Source: Viridothelium virens
Lineage: Eukaryota > Ascomycota > Dothideomycetes > Trypetheliales > Trypetheliaceae
Direction: 5' to 3'
Assembly (NCBI GenBank): GCA_010094025.1
Contig: ML991835.1
Coordinates: 1 to 64,000, forward strand
Length of the DNA stretch: 64,000 nucleotides
In this document: positions 46,690-57,759 of the stretch, piece by piece
Layout: each line of letters begins with the position of its first letter
How positions within the stretch are numbered: position 1 is the first letter of the stretch
The notes under the pieces: model-generated
Told to the model about the DNA's origin: nothing
Seen by the model: only the letters and a program-made list of their open reading frames with translations
The model's database searches: none
Translations under genes and position numbers: made by a program

Positions 46690-47007
46690 ATGAAAGTCAC
46701 CATTCTCGAATGGCACGCCGTTGCGGCCTGGCGCTGGGATGCGCCGGCCGATGACGTTTGCGGCATCTGTTCTCAACCCTACGATTCCACCTGCCCCAAG
46801 TGCAAGTACCCGGGCGACGACTGCAGCATAGTCGAGGGCGAGTGTACTCATACCTTCCACATGCACTGCATAGCGACTTGGATGCAGCATGACCCAAAGA
46901 GCCAATGTCCGATGTGTCGACAAGATTTCAAGTTTAAGGGGGAGAACGTGGCGCAGGAGCCGCAGGGTGAAGAAGGAAGAGACGTGGGAGAAGGAGCGGC
47001 GGTGTAG
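46690..47007 (+). CDS. APC11: Anaphase-promoting complex subunit 11 (RING-H2)
   Basis: A single exon of 105 residues. The catalytic RING subunit of the APC/C, which with the cullin-like Apc2 recruits the E2 for ubiquitination of cyclins and securin. It starts MKVTILEWHAVAAWRWD, matching the family N-terminus that packs on Apc2. The RING-H2 runs CGICSQPYDSTCPKC...GECTHTFHMHCIATWM...CPMCRQDF. The tail after the RING is longer and acidic/Gly-rich than in yeast. The frame continues upstream to 46594, but the family start is at 46690. Confidence 0.95.
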   Translation: MKVTILEWHAVAAWRWDAPADDVCGICSQPYDSTCPKCKYPGDDCSIVEGECTHTFHMHCIATWMQHDPKSQCPMCRQDFKFKGENVAQEPQGEEGRDVGEGAAV

Positions 47008-47554
47008 GGAGAGGTTGGATCACGGGACTCAAGAGTCTGATATCTTACTGCTGATAAACTTGTGCGAGGCACAGTTGTAGCTGAAGAAGGGACCATGGAG
47101 CTGAAATGGAGAAGTTGGGTTGAAGATTATTTCCAGAGTTCGACCGTCGAATAGCTTGTGCTGCTACCTCAGTGGTGGGTTTTTGCCCTCCGGCGTACCG
47201 AGTGATTGTGGGTAAGCAGAGCGACCCATTGCTGGTTCGTTCCTGTCCTCAGACTAATGGTGTCACAGTACTTCGCAAAGCGCACAGGTACTACGTTATC
47301 GCCTATCGCATAGGAGATATGGCATTAATTTTGGGGACAAGTGTATTGTTTGGGTATAGCTAGAAAGGAAAAGAGGGAAGGCCGCTTGATGGACAATAGG
47401 CGATCCCAAACACAGTGGAAGACAAGGCTTGACATACGAGGCACAGTTCCAGATTAATGAGGAACGCCAAGAGATAGTCAAAGGTCCAGAATCACTCATG
47501 ACCAGATTTCTGCCTATCCCAAGAACTCCAATTACCGTTCACTCGCAAAATCTC
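47008..47554. other. Intergenic, convergent 3' ends
   Basis: A 547-bp gap between APC11 (+) and the PLAC8 gene (-). No gene is seen. Confidence 0.5.
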
Positions 47555-48110
47555 TCAGTATTGCCCTGGTTGTGGGGGAGGGGGTCCAGGCTGGTAGCTA
47601 GGCTGGTAGTTCATGCCCTCTGCCTTGCCAGGCTGTCCATCCACGATCAGACCCGCCCGCTCCTGCTCTCGGTAGCAAGCTTCCTTATCCTGTTGAATCA
47701 AGTCGCAGCAGTGGCAGCAGCAAGCGCAGAGGAGATCGGTGCAAAGATTGCCTTCGAGGTGGTATTTGGCGCGCATCTCGGACCGGTTCATGGCTTGCCA
47801 AACCCACTGGAATCCGCAGACCATGAGACCGCAGTAGCCCCAGCACTGAACGGGAGATTATTAGCGGACCTGTCTGCGCATCGGGGTGTGTAGACTTACG
47901 GAGCCGTTGCAGGTATCATACTTCTCTCTGTGACCCTCTTGCATTCGGTGACGGACACGACCAAAGGTAATGCAAGGACAAAAGGAAGTAAGAAGACCTG
48001 TGACTGATCAGTGTTTGCTATTCGCGATCTGTCGAGAGGCAATGCCACGTACATGTTGAGAAAGGTGAGCAACAAGCGGTGCCCTTTTCGTGGAATTCTC
48101 GTTCGGCCAT
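47555..48110 (-). CDS. PLAC8 family cysteine-rich protein
   Basis: Three exons (48110-48053, 47997-47900, 47845-47555) encode 148 residues. The PLAC8 layout is clear: a first cluster STCLLTSFCPCITFGRVRHR, then CNGSCWGYCGLMVCGF, and a final DLLCACCCHCCDLIQQ. The tail is Gln/Gly/Pro-rich with a QPSYQPGPPPPQPGQ run. Family members are small membrane-associated proteins, in plants and fungi linked to heavy-metal resistance or cell-size control. Both introns sit at positions that restore Cys codons or phase-0 joins. The first exon is short and its ATG is inferred from context. Confidence 0.9.
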
Positions 48111-50598
48111 TGTGTAGGTTTTGGTGATGTGCTTCAAGCGTTAAGTAGCGTTAGAGTTGCGATTAATGGCAGGACAAAGAAAAGAGGTGGAGTATAAGAA
48201 GTTTAGACAGAAGGATTGATTCTGAAAGTAACAGGCGTAAAAGAGAGGGACGCCTGTCAGCAATAATAGGTCAGGCAAGCAACGATCGATCACCAACAAC
48301 GATCTTCCGAAATTTGAATGCAGTCTGGTGGCACCTGCGGTGACTTATACCCTCTAACTCACAGAAAACCTTCTGAGCTGTGGTCACTCAACTGGGATGT
48401 TTCCATAGATAGAACCTATACGCCTCGGAAGACGGCCAATAGGATAGCGTTGCGGCTGCGTACTGTCTGGCATAGCCGAAATTGCGGCGTGAGCTGAAGT
48501 CTGGAGACACCAGGATAAGGTGCAAACTAGCCCCAAAGGGAAGGATAATCTCACATGCGAGCCGAACTGCCAAGTAGACTAAGCCATTGGGGGATATGCT
48601 GCAGTACGGTTTGCGGCGTGGGTCAGAGGGATCTCCTTCTGGTGATCAAATAAGGGAGTATTGGTTGGCGATAGCGACATCACTGTGTTTCAGCAATGCC
48701 ATCGATCGACAATGGGGCGTTGGGCAGTGGTGTTAGCGTCGGCCATGATGAGGCTCTTCAACACAGTGAAATGGGTCACGTAGGTAATAATGCTTGGTGT
48801 GATTGCTTTCAGCTCTAAGCTAGCCAAGATAAATCGCGCCCTTTTCAATAATTCTGGGCAGTCAGATGAAGACAATTGCTGAGATACGGGCAGATGAGAT
48901 TGACTCGTGGTTTCACTACGACAGAAACGAACCGGTGAGGGAAAATAGACACGATTTCACTGGCCATTGAGAAAGGACCAAGTTGCGCTTGTGGTTGTGG
49001 TCTTGTTGGCTTTTTAAGGTTGCGGGTCCCGATCAATTAGAGTACGGTAAGACGCGAAGAGGCGGAGTAAGGCTGATTGCCCTGCATCTCACCATCTACT
49101 GACCTGCATTTTTCATCCCGCTACCTTACGGAGCAGGAGGCCTCCTCCGCCTCTAACTTCTGCTTCTCTATTCGAGAGCGGCGAGCCTCAAGTGAACCAA
49201 AATGCGACCGCAAAGAGATCTCGCGGACAGTGACCACATGGAGTCTGTCGGGGAACCGCTAAAGTGTCTATCCATGGACATCTTTACTCAGGGTCAACGC
49301 CGTCTTCAAGGATCGCACAACTGTTTGCCTTGCATTGAAGTTCTGACGATCGACGGTGTTCTTATTCCTCGACTCTTGTACTATCCAGGAACATAGGTGC
49401 AGGAAGACTCATTCTATCAGCGATTGGATTAGAAATACATCTATAAACCTGCTACTCTGGAGATATCTTCGTTTCGCTGCGCATTCTTAGTGTTCGCAGA
49501 GACGCCTATCAGAACTTACGCCCAGAGGAAAACGTATCAATACAGATACATTCCTGTACCCGTATGTGCCCAGTCATTTAGGCACACGGGGTTGCTTAAG
49601 GCGGCGGGCAGGGGCACACCTAAGATCTTGGCCGTCTCATAGAAGGTCTGATTAGCGCTAGGACCCTGTTTGGGCAATGAAATAGGGCCAGGAGGTAAGA
49701 AGGCAGATATTGCCCGGCTTCTTTTTGATCTTGATTCTCATGTCTGCAATACCTACCAAGGTGGCCCATGCAGCAGATTCACACCGCTCGTATCTCTAAC
49801 GGGATGCATGGTCTTCGGAGGAACGGCGAATTTTCCCCACCGATCCAACCCTTATTAAGTGCGCCGAAACAAGTCCATCTCACTCCAGCAAAGAAATGGC
49901 TTGAATAACCATCCCAATTCTCTGCGCCAGCACTTCCAGATAGGCCGCGTGCCACCAGCTGCGCAGCAGTATCAATATTGTAAGAAATGCTTGGAGAAAG
50001 ATGGGCTGCCTGGATCTCATACCTCTTACCGCTTTCTAAGTCTCCAGATCCAAGGTTTTATGCAAAGCCGCATGTTAATTTCGAGTAGATGTTTTCAGTT
50101 TCGTCAATTACGTCTACGTCAAGACTCCTTTCGTCGGTGTTGGCAAGCGCCTTTGAAATTCATTGACCTGTCGATCTTTTCCTTCTCACGATGATGAAAT
50201 CCGGCAAATAAGTAAGCCCAGCTGTTTACTCAACTGACCCCCGCTACTATATTAGTCAACGTTCATATTTCAGAGGTCATGCATCTTGCCTCATATAAAT
50301 TCAGGGCGGTGACTGGTATGATGCTGAGAAATCGCTGTTAGTCGTAAAGCAGTAAGTCCGGTATCCGTCTCGAAGAACGCATTGCCAAGCCATCACATCG
50401 AGACTTGCACTCCCTGGTTCGTGATAGAGCCGGCTCACTCTCATACTTGCTTACCAATAATTATTTGGTAGGAGCTTTCACCATTAATATAAGTGTGTCT
50501 TAACTACTCTCCACTATGGACACGTCGAAAAGCACCCGATTCACATTAAACAATATACGACTCCGAGTACTGTACAATAGGGTACGAGACTATTCGCC
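48111..50598. other. Intergenic, about 2.5 kb, with a possible decayed coding fragment
   Basis: No intact gene. On the minus strand around 49530-49700 a coding-like fragment reads LPKQGPSANQTFYETAKILG and then NPVCLNDWAHTGTGM, surrounded by stops, so an old gene fragment is possible. I do not recognise the family. Elsewhere only short frames. Confidence 0.35.
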
Positions 50599-51906
50599 AT
50601 GGCCCTCAATCTAGTCCTCTTTGGTTCTCTGTTTTTCTTGATCCAGAACGCCCAAGGCTTCTCTATCCCCAATACAGATGCGACGTTCCAAGAAACCCCC
50701 CGGTCCTTCAACATAAATGTGGATCCGAGCTTCATTACCGACGTCCATAGTCGTGTCCAACATGCCCGAGCCCCCGTTCAAATCGACGGACTCACTCCAC
50801 CAGATAAAGACGGTCCTACCCTTGCAGATTGGACCACCATCCACGATTACTGGGTCAACGAGTACAATTGGACCGAAGCACAATCAAACATCAACCGTCA
50901 ACTCCACCAGTTCACCACCATAGTCCATCCCCAAAATTCGTCCTACAACTCCTCCATCCCCTTGCACTTCGTCCACCATCGCTCTCCAAGAACCGACGCC
51001 ATTCCCCTCCTCTTCATCCACGGCTGGCCCGGCTCCTTCCTCGAGGTCTCCAAGATCATCGACCGCCTCACCAACCCACCCAACGCCTCCCTCCCAGCCT
51101 TCCACGTGGTTGCCCCCTCCATCCCCGGCTTCGCCTTCTCCCCAGCACCCCAACACGCCGGCTTCGGTTCCGGCCCCGCCGCACACGCCTTCCATGCCCT
51201 GATGCTGCAACTCAACTACACGAAGTACGTCATCGACGGCGGCGACTACGGCGGCGTCATCCTACGCTACCAAGCCCATCTCTTCCCTTCGAATGTCGTA
51301 TCCATTTCCAGTAACTTCTGGGTCATCCAGCCCAGCTCCGAAGACCTGAGACGTCTGGAAGAGGGCCTCGCGACGCCTGATGAAACGACGTATATACGCA
51401 ATCTGGAAACCTTTATTAATGAGCAATCCGGATACCGAATCATTCAGGAACACAATCCGCTGGCTCTGGCATACGCCCTCACCGACTCGCCGCTCGGATT
51501 CGCAATGTGGATCTACAATCTCATGGCCCCCGTCGTCGATCCACGGGATTTCGCCTGGACGCCTCAAGACGTCATCACGTGGGCCATGATGTACATCATC
51601 CAAGGACCGTATGGAGGATTGCGATTCTACAAAGAGAATCTGGAAGGGGGCGCGTTTGAAGGATTTGCGTTTGGGACGCTTCCGTATGTCTCTCAGCCTG
51701 TCATGATTTCGGAGCTGCCGTATGATCTATGGTTTGGCCTGCCCTTGGATTGGGCGCAGAGAGGTGGAAATGTGAAGGTGAGGAATGTGCATGATAGGGG
51801 AGGGCATTTTGCTGCGTATGAGAGACCTCAGGCGCTGGCCGAGGATTTGTGGAGCTGGTATGGGGATGGGGAGTTGAGTGGGACGAAGGTGTTTGGAGTC
51901 AAATAG
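50599..51906 (+). CDS. Epoxide hydrolase, microsomal/EHN type, secreted
   Basis: A single exon of 435 residues. The first 20 residues are a signal peptide (VLFGSLFFLIQNAQG). An EHN N-terminal domain (about 33-145) precedes the alpha/beta-hydrolase fold. HGWPGS at 141-146 forms the oxyanion region, the nucleophile is Asp216 in GGDYGGV, and His403 in DRGGHFAAYE completes the charge relay. The enzyme opens epoxides to diols through an ester intermediate. Several NxS/T sequons fit secretion. The strongly G/C-rich third-position use in the first half differs from its AT-richer neighbours. Confidence 0.95.
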   Translation: MALNLVLFGSLFFLIQNAQGFSIPNTDATFQETPRSFNINVDPSFITDVHSRVQHARAPVQIDGLTPPDKDGPTLADWTTIHDYWVNEYNWTEAQSNINRQLHQFTTIVHPQNSSYNSSIPLHFVHHRSPRTDAIPLLFIHGWPGSFLEVSKIIDRLTNPPNASLPAFHVVAPSIPGFAFSPAPQHAGFGSGPAAHAFHALMLQLNYTKYVIDGGDYGGVILRYQAHLFPSNVVSISSNFWVIQPSSEDLRRLEEGLATPDETTYIRNLETFINEQSGYRIIQEHNPLALAYALTDSPLGFAMWIYNLMAPVVDPRDFAWTPQDVITWAMMYIIQGPYGGLRFYKENLEGGAFEGFAFGTLPYVSQPVMISELPYDLWFGLPLDWAQRGGNVKVRNVHDRGGHFAAYERPQALAEDLWSWYGDGELSGTKVFGVK

Positions 51907-52001
51907 AGCGGAGAGCTTTTGTTTCGGCTGAGATACCCGTACACGCGTACTATGGCTGATCCTCCACTCCCAAAAATCCGATATTGGCTTTAATTAGACA
52001 A

Positions 52002-54153
52002 TCAGATCGTTGTATTCCAGTCCCAATTCCAAGTACTAACGTCATTCAGATTCCAGTTACCATCAAGCAGTGGATCAATCCCAGACTCGTGACTGTATTC
52101 TAGCGCCTCCCAAAAGTCGGTATTCATGAGTTCCCCATTCAAGACAGGACATCTGAAATGTTGTTTCCGCTTTTCTCTGTCTTCTTCCGAAGCTTTCAGA
52201 GCTTCAGCAACAGCTTCGTCATACACCTCTTTCAAAACCTGCAAGACTGATTTCATCATGAAGAAATAATCTGGAGGCAGCGCAGCATCATTGGGACTCC
52301 GAGACTTACCCCTGGAAGTAAGCTCTTGCATCCGATAGCACAGACTCTCAATAATCATCCCATATTGTACCTCTTTTCGCGCCCACGCAGAGTCCCATCT
52401 GGGACAACCCGAAATATCGAAGCAAAGCTTGGCCAGAATCGTCAGCGTCAAGACTATTCGGCCCTTCTCAGCAAATGCAATGTTGCGGTACTCGGAGATC
52501 GGCAATGAGAAGAATGTCTCAAAGAACGCTTTTGATGATTGAAGACATCGTAACAATGTCCCGTGACGCCAGTCTTGAACGTCATTGCTATTAAGCGATG
52601 TCGCGGTCGACGTGCTCAATTCTCTCAGAGCAATGGAGTGAATCTGTAGATCGACGAAATGCTTTGCAAGTCTAATTGGTGCTGATGATACTGTATTAGC
52701 GAATTACCAAGTGTTTCAAGATGATATCACGCGCTGCCTTACACTGTTCCTGCGCTTCCTTCCGCACTACCTCAAAGGTAGCATAAAACTCATTAGTAAG
52801 CGTGTCCACAATCGCAACGGCGCTCAATGCATCAAGACGCCTATTCTTCGAAGCAGTTTCAGCTTGTTCAACCAATCGTTGAAGCTTGGCGTGTACGAAA
52901 ACGAGGTTGTCTGCCAGACCGTTCTCTTCTTGATGGATCGGCGCATACGGACAACCAAGGTTTTCAGGGTACGAGAAGTTGTTTTTGCGGTGAAACGACA
53001 CAGCAATTCTACGAAGCTTGAGTATGAGTAATTATTAATTTCGTAATGACGCGGGCAAATCTTACATGGAAGAGAGATGATAGCATGCAGCCTGCGTTCG
53101 TTGTATGGACGACGACATCGCGTCTACACCAATTGTATGGTGTGCAATCGATCTTGGCTCAGATTGGGCTGTCTCAATAGCTTGATTCAAGCCGAGCTCA
53201 GCAACCATAGTACAAGCGATTTGGAGAATCTGAAAGATTTGCCGGCCACAAGGATTGAGATGCATAGGGAACCTTAGGACAGTCAGGTATCAATGCTTTG
53301 AACAATGGTGAAGGAGACATCATGAGAAAGCCTACCATGCAAGTTGAACGAGAATGCCTTGAACAATATCCAAGGATTTCTCCCCTCGTACGACTACTCT
53401 TTCCGCAAGAACACGGAGAAATTGGGCATGCACCTGCGCATTAACCTCAACATCATGTATCGTCACTGCTGAAATAATGCCCAGTAGAAAAAAAGAATGG
53501 TCTGTCCGCATGTTGTGGACAGACCAGCCTGGTGGGAGTGGAAGAAAAGGGAAATAGTGGAATAGACGGTCATATTTGTATAAATATTGCTCGACCTCAT
53601 CATCTCCGAGTTTGAGAGGACTGGAGTGACGGATCGTACTTTTCCATGTATTTCGACGACTAGGACGTTCTTCCCCACCTGAAGGAGCAAAAGATGTATC
53701 GGTGAGATACTCAGAGTCTTTGCTGAAGTGTCGTCGGAGCATATTGTGATGCATGAAGCCAAGTGACTCCGTTTCAGTAGAGACATCGCTTGCCGTGGTC
53801 TGATTGGGCGGTTGTTCTAGTTCAAACCCAAGTTCGGGAATGGTATGTCGAGCTCCATCGTCAATAGATACTGGGGTCAATGGCTGCTGATGGCTGATAT
53901 CACTTTGCTGCCGTTTGGCTGGGACTACTGGTGTCCGTCTATTCTCTTGAGATGTCGAATAGACGCAGTCGTAATTTTTTGCAAGGCATCTGTTTCATCT
54001 TCAGTCGCCTGCCCCAGAGCAGACGCGAGATCCTAACCTCCGACATGTCTGTGGATGCTCACTTGCTAAGCAGCGAGTCTTTCGGGCACGACAGCGATTA
54101 CATGCCCGTTGTATACGTGGAGCCGGACATGTGAGAGCTTGGGCTGAGCTCAT
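52002..54153 (-). CDS. Zn2Cys6 fungal transcription factor
   Basis: Five exons (54153-54038, 53989-53336, 53272-53066, 53008-52743, 52690-52002) close to 643 residues. The binuclear zinc cluster has all six Cys: C18-x2-C21-x6-C28-x8-C37-x2-C40-x6-C47; the first intron falls between the fourth and fifth Cys. The middle region contains the fungal-specific factor core (MHLNPCGRQIFQILQIACTM then VAELGLNQ) with the usual helices. It binds CGG-type DNA sites and probably regulates nearby metabolic genes such as the epoxide hydrolase or the DJ-1 protein, but that is inference from proximity. The N-terminal part is short, so a longer first exon is not excluded. Confidence 0.9.
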
Positions 54154-55383
54154 GTTTGGCTGGGCTGGGAGGTTGAAGGTGAGTAAGGTCAGAAACTGCA
54201 ATTTGGGGGGCGAGCGGGACCAGAAACAACAAGGGCGGATGGAAAGCTTTGGCGAGGCCGCTATGGTGGAAGGAAAGTTCAAGCGATCCCGACTTCCTGG
54301 CGGTCCGAAGCTCAGAGGACGACGACCTTCATGTCAGCAATCCACTTACAACCTTGGTGAATCATGTCCTGAACGCTGCAAGCTGACGAAAGGGCAACAA
54401 GCTTGCTAAGAAAACGCCATGACCCTTCTCGGCTCAAAGTATTTTCCTTGCATTACCACTGCAAGAGGCCGTGCTACACGAGTCGCACTGGACCTCAGAC
54501 CAATGACCGCTTCTGGTAATCCCCTCACGAGCCCAGATGATCTGACCTGAGCTGTAGCCATTGCGGAAATGTACCCTTCTTGAATCAGATTTGTACGTTC
54601 GCATACATGCATGAAAAATTGATTCGTATCCATGAATTATCCATATCACCTTTCACTGAACAATCTTGGCGTCTTCAGATCTTCCAACCAGACCAAGGCG
54701 GCAGTTCAAGTCATCGGCACCCTGCTTTTACGCGCAGCTAAAGACCATATACGTATCCATGCTAACGACATAATCTAAAACCACGTCATGCGTTCTTGGC
54801 TTTTTGGTGTTATCATTCTCGCAGGCTCCATGGAAACGGAGCCATACCACCAGTCGACAAGGGAGCTCAAGCACTAGCCACCATCGTGCACGACCTCGGC
54901 TGGGACAATACCGGGGAGTAAATATCTGCCGATAAGCGCTTTGAGGTTGATGGCGCGTTCGGAGCGCGGAACTCGATAGCGGAGCAGCAAAAGAAGGAAT
55001 TAATCGAGGATTGCAATGAGCATAAGCTGTAGGTTTGATCCTACGTAATGTAGGGCGTGTGATGTGTCACACTCCAGCTATCTAGCTACCTTCAGCGAAG
55101 ATCTGCTCAACCGCCGGAGACGCTGCGCAAAATGGCCTCATCGGCCCGACGAGACAAAAAGGTCTAGGATGCTTCGGCTTACGAAAGAGTGCTCGGAGGT
55201 GATGGCACCGTGTTTTCTGCAGAGTTGTCTACCTGTATGACGTTGCCGAATGTGGATGAAGTGTCGTCCTCGGTGTACAGGTCCGCTGCGAAATCCATAT
55301 AAGACTCAGATTCCAGTCAAGAGGCGCCTTAGACAGACATCTCAGCGAATTTTTCCAGAGTCATTTGACAACTCTTCTGCACC
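54154..55383. other. Intergenic, about 1.2 kb
   Basis: Divergent promoter region of the Zn2Cys6 and DJ-1/PfpI genes. A gene-like fragment at about 54840-55030 (GAQALATIVHDLGW, a stop, then FEVDGAFGARNSIAEQQKKE) may be a remnant of a lost gene. I do not recognise it. Confidence 0.35.
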
Positions 55384-56121
55384 ATGCCACAGTACTCAAA
55401 CTTTCCTAGATCCTTCGGGGTCCTTTACTACCCAGGTTTCGAGGTGCTGGACATTGCCGGTCCTCTCGAAGCGCTCAATATTCTTGCCCGCATGAAAGGA
55501 TTTGAAGATATGGAGCTCAGCATCATCAGCAAAACACTCGATCCAGTCAGCGTTGGTCCAATCGCACCAGACACAACAAGCAAAAATTTTGCAGGCAGGC
55601 AACGCTACCTACCCACCCATACATTCGCGAACGCTCCGCCACTCGACGTCCTCATAGTACCGGGCGGGTTTGGCTCAGCGGATCCTTTGCCAAGCGGCGG
55701 TAAACCGGATATTGAAGGTTATGTCGACTTCGCCCACAAGGCGTACTGTGGGTTGGAAGGGCGTCAACCATTGAAGTACTTCATCACCGTTTGCAATGGC
55801 ACCATTATAGCTGCCAAAGCTGGGATCCTGGATGGTCATAAAGCAACTACGAATAAGGACGGCTGGAACGCCATTACCCCGCTTGGTCCAAAGACACATT
55901 GGATAGCTAAGGCTCGATGGGTATCCAGCGGTAACGTATGGACGACTTCAGGTGTTAGTGCAGGTGGAGATGGTATTTTGGCATGGATGAATAGCATTCT
56001 TCCTGATGAGATTGTAACCAAGGTGGAGGTTAGCATGGAATGGATTCGAAGCAAAAGCGCGGACAATGATCCTTTTGCTGAGATCGAAGGATGTCAAGAT
56101 GTACTCCCGAAGGAGAAATAG
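55384..56121 (+). CDS. DJ-1/PfpI-family protein
   Basis: A single exon of 245 residues. The fold is shown by GVLYYPGFEVLDIAGPLEAL at the start, LDVLIVPGGFGSADP, and the nucleophile elbow at Cys137 in TVCNGTIIAAKAGILDGHKA. The AraC-type transcriptional regulator helix is absent, so this is a stand-alone enzyme-like member. Relatives include isonitrile hydratases and stress proteins. The catalytic Cys is present; the partner His/Glu were not assigned. The C-terminus is acidic. Confidence 0.9.
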   Translation: MPQYSNFPRSFGVLYYPGFEVLDIAGPLEALNILARMKGFEDMELSIISKTLDPVSVGPIAPDTTSKNFAGRQRYLPTHTFANAPPLDVLIVPGGFGSADPLPSGGKPDIEGYVDFAHKAYCGLEGRQPLKYFITVCNGTIIAAKAGILDGHKATTNKDGWNAITPLGPKTHWIAKARWVSSGNVWTTSGVSAGGDGILAWMNSILPDEIVTKVEVSMEWIRSKSADNDPFAEIEGCQDVLPKEK

Positions 56122-56501
56122 TCTCTCAGAGGACTCGCGTCAATGCAATGGTCGACTGAACAAGGCTTTATGTTTTCGCTGGTAGTAGAAGATGCGCAAT
56201 ACCCTTCAATGACTGCGGGCGCCGGGCCATAGCAAATTTGGAGTTGAAGATTCTAAGCCTAGTCAACCCACCGTGAGATAACAGGTTTTAATGCATATAA
56301 CGTACGCTCTTTTTATTCTCGAAATTGATTGCTTGAAGTATTGTCTCTGAGCTGTTCACCGTTTTAATCTAAGAAAGAAGGATACGGAGGCAGAAAACAT
56401 CTCATGACTCGTTTGTCGTATAGCCTAACGCCCGTATGCTTCACATACCATACACAGCCAGAATACATTAAACAAAGATGAAAAAGACGCGCTGTCTTGT
56501 T
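56122..56501. other. Intergenic, convergent 3' ends
   Basis: A 380-bp gap between the DJ-1 gene (+) and the next gene (-). Nothing else is seen. Confidence 0.5.
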
Positions 56502-57296
56502 TTATACTGCATCAATTCGATATAATGAATTCCGCCACGCCTCGACCGTCTCTTCGAAGCTCAATAATTTCCCAACTTCCCCTTCGCCATGCTTGTTCGA
56601 TTCCCAATCCCAAGCATTCAAGAACCCATACCCCTTGTACTCACGCACATCCGCATGGAACTTTGCTCCGAAGCGGTCCTTCAGCAACTTACATCGCTCA
56701 TCCATAGTTGCTGCCAAGCTCAGCAATCCCCACTCCGCGGGTTCTTGCCCTGGCTCAGCTGGTGGCTCTAGGTTATCCTCCTCATCGACTCCACCCCACG
56801 CGGTGTCGTACTCCGCCACCCACACGCCGCCACCTTCGCTCGGCCAGCCAATGCTGATACGTCGCTTTTCACGCATCGTTGGCGGCGGCTGCTCGCTAAG
56901 GCGCCAGCCGCTGTCGACGCGAATCTCATCCTTGGGCTTTCTTTGATTCTCCCCGGCCATCCAAAGGCCGAGATTTTCCATCTCGGTAAGAATGTTGAAG
57001 CGTGCCTCGCTGTCGTACCATTTGGCTCCGAGCAGCAGCAAGCGGCGCGCAAAGTCGTCTTCCGCTTCCAGGCCGTACGTGATTGGTGTTTTGGCTTCGA
57101 CGCGCACTGAGGGGGCAAGAAAGTTTTGCAGAGGCGGATTCAGGGGATTAAGACCGAGAAAGGTGAAGTCGGCGATATAAGCGGGGCTTAACACAATCAC
57201 TCCGCCGCGTGATGGGTGTGCATAGATGGTTGCGTGCGTGAGGCCGAAGACAGTACGAGAATGGCGAGAGTAGGGGACAGAGTATCCGCAGACCAT
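56502..57296 (-). CDS. Conserved fungal protein of unknown function
   Basis: A single exon of 264 residues, Trp-rich (about ten Trp) and acidic in its second half. It begins MVCGYSVPYSRHSRTVFGLT and has no signal peptide, clear transmembrane segment or motif I recognise. The segment LLLLGAKWYDSEARFNI and the Pro/Glu-rich EDNLEPPAEPGQEPAEWG are distinctive. A pyrimidine-rich tract sits immediately upstream of the start. It reads as a real gene because of length, uniform codon use and a good promoter context. Confidence 0.7.
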   Translation of the reverse strand: MVCGYSVPYSRHSRTVFGLTHATIYAHPSRGGVIVLSPAYIADFTFLGLNPLNPPLQNFLAPSVRVEAKTPITYGLEAEDDFARRLLLLGAKWYDSEARFNILTEMENLGLWMAGENQRKPKDEIRVDSGWRLSEQPPPTMREKRRISIGWPSEGGGVWVAEYDTAWGGVDEEDNLEPPAEPGQEPAEWGLLSLAATMDERCKLLKDRFGAKFHADVREYKGYGFLNAWDWESNKHGEGEVGKLLSFEETVEAWRNSLYRIDAV

Positions 57297-57360
57297 GATA
57301 AAGAGGAGATTTAAAAACGGAGAAAAAAGAAAAAGAAAGAAAAAGAAAGATAGAGGGAAG
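57297..57360 (-). promoter_or_regulatory. Pyrimidine-rich tract upstream of start
   Basis: On the coding strand this is a nearly continuous CT run (ctttctttttctttcttttt), directly before the ATG at 57296. Such tracts are typical of fungal core promoters and leaders. Confidence 0.6.
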
Positions 57361-57759
57361 AGATTCAGGAACAGATTAGAGAGTCGGCCGATATAGATGT
57401 TATTGTTAAGATAATGAATCGCGATTCAACATGGCGGCACTTGCGGAGGAAAACTATGTGCAAATCTCTCTCTTCATGCCGGCGACCCGGCAACCGATAT
57501 GTAAATCACAAACTCGTACTAGACATCAATTTCCATGACTACAGCATGATGAGCGCAAGATGTTGATCCTGAGATGATTGCAATCCACTTATCTGCCGTA
57601 GTCGTAAAGCCACGAAATAAGGGCAATTCGACAAGACGACATATCTATAATGTCTTAACATATTACAATAAGAATCGCGATAGGTCTTGACCATCAAAGG
57701 AAGCTATGGGCCTCAGCTGGGTGGCCTAGAGATGTCAATCCATCACATTCCAGGTCTAT
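57361..57759. other. Intergenic, no gene seen
   Basis: Downstream of the NLR pseudogene and upstream of the tract above. No convincing frame. Confidence 0.45.

Noticed and set aside
50829-51314. Arg/Pro-rich frame overlapping the epoxide hydrolase
   Set aside because: Shadow frame caused by strong third-position G/C bias of the true gene.
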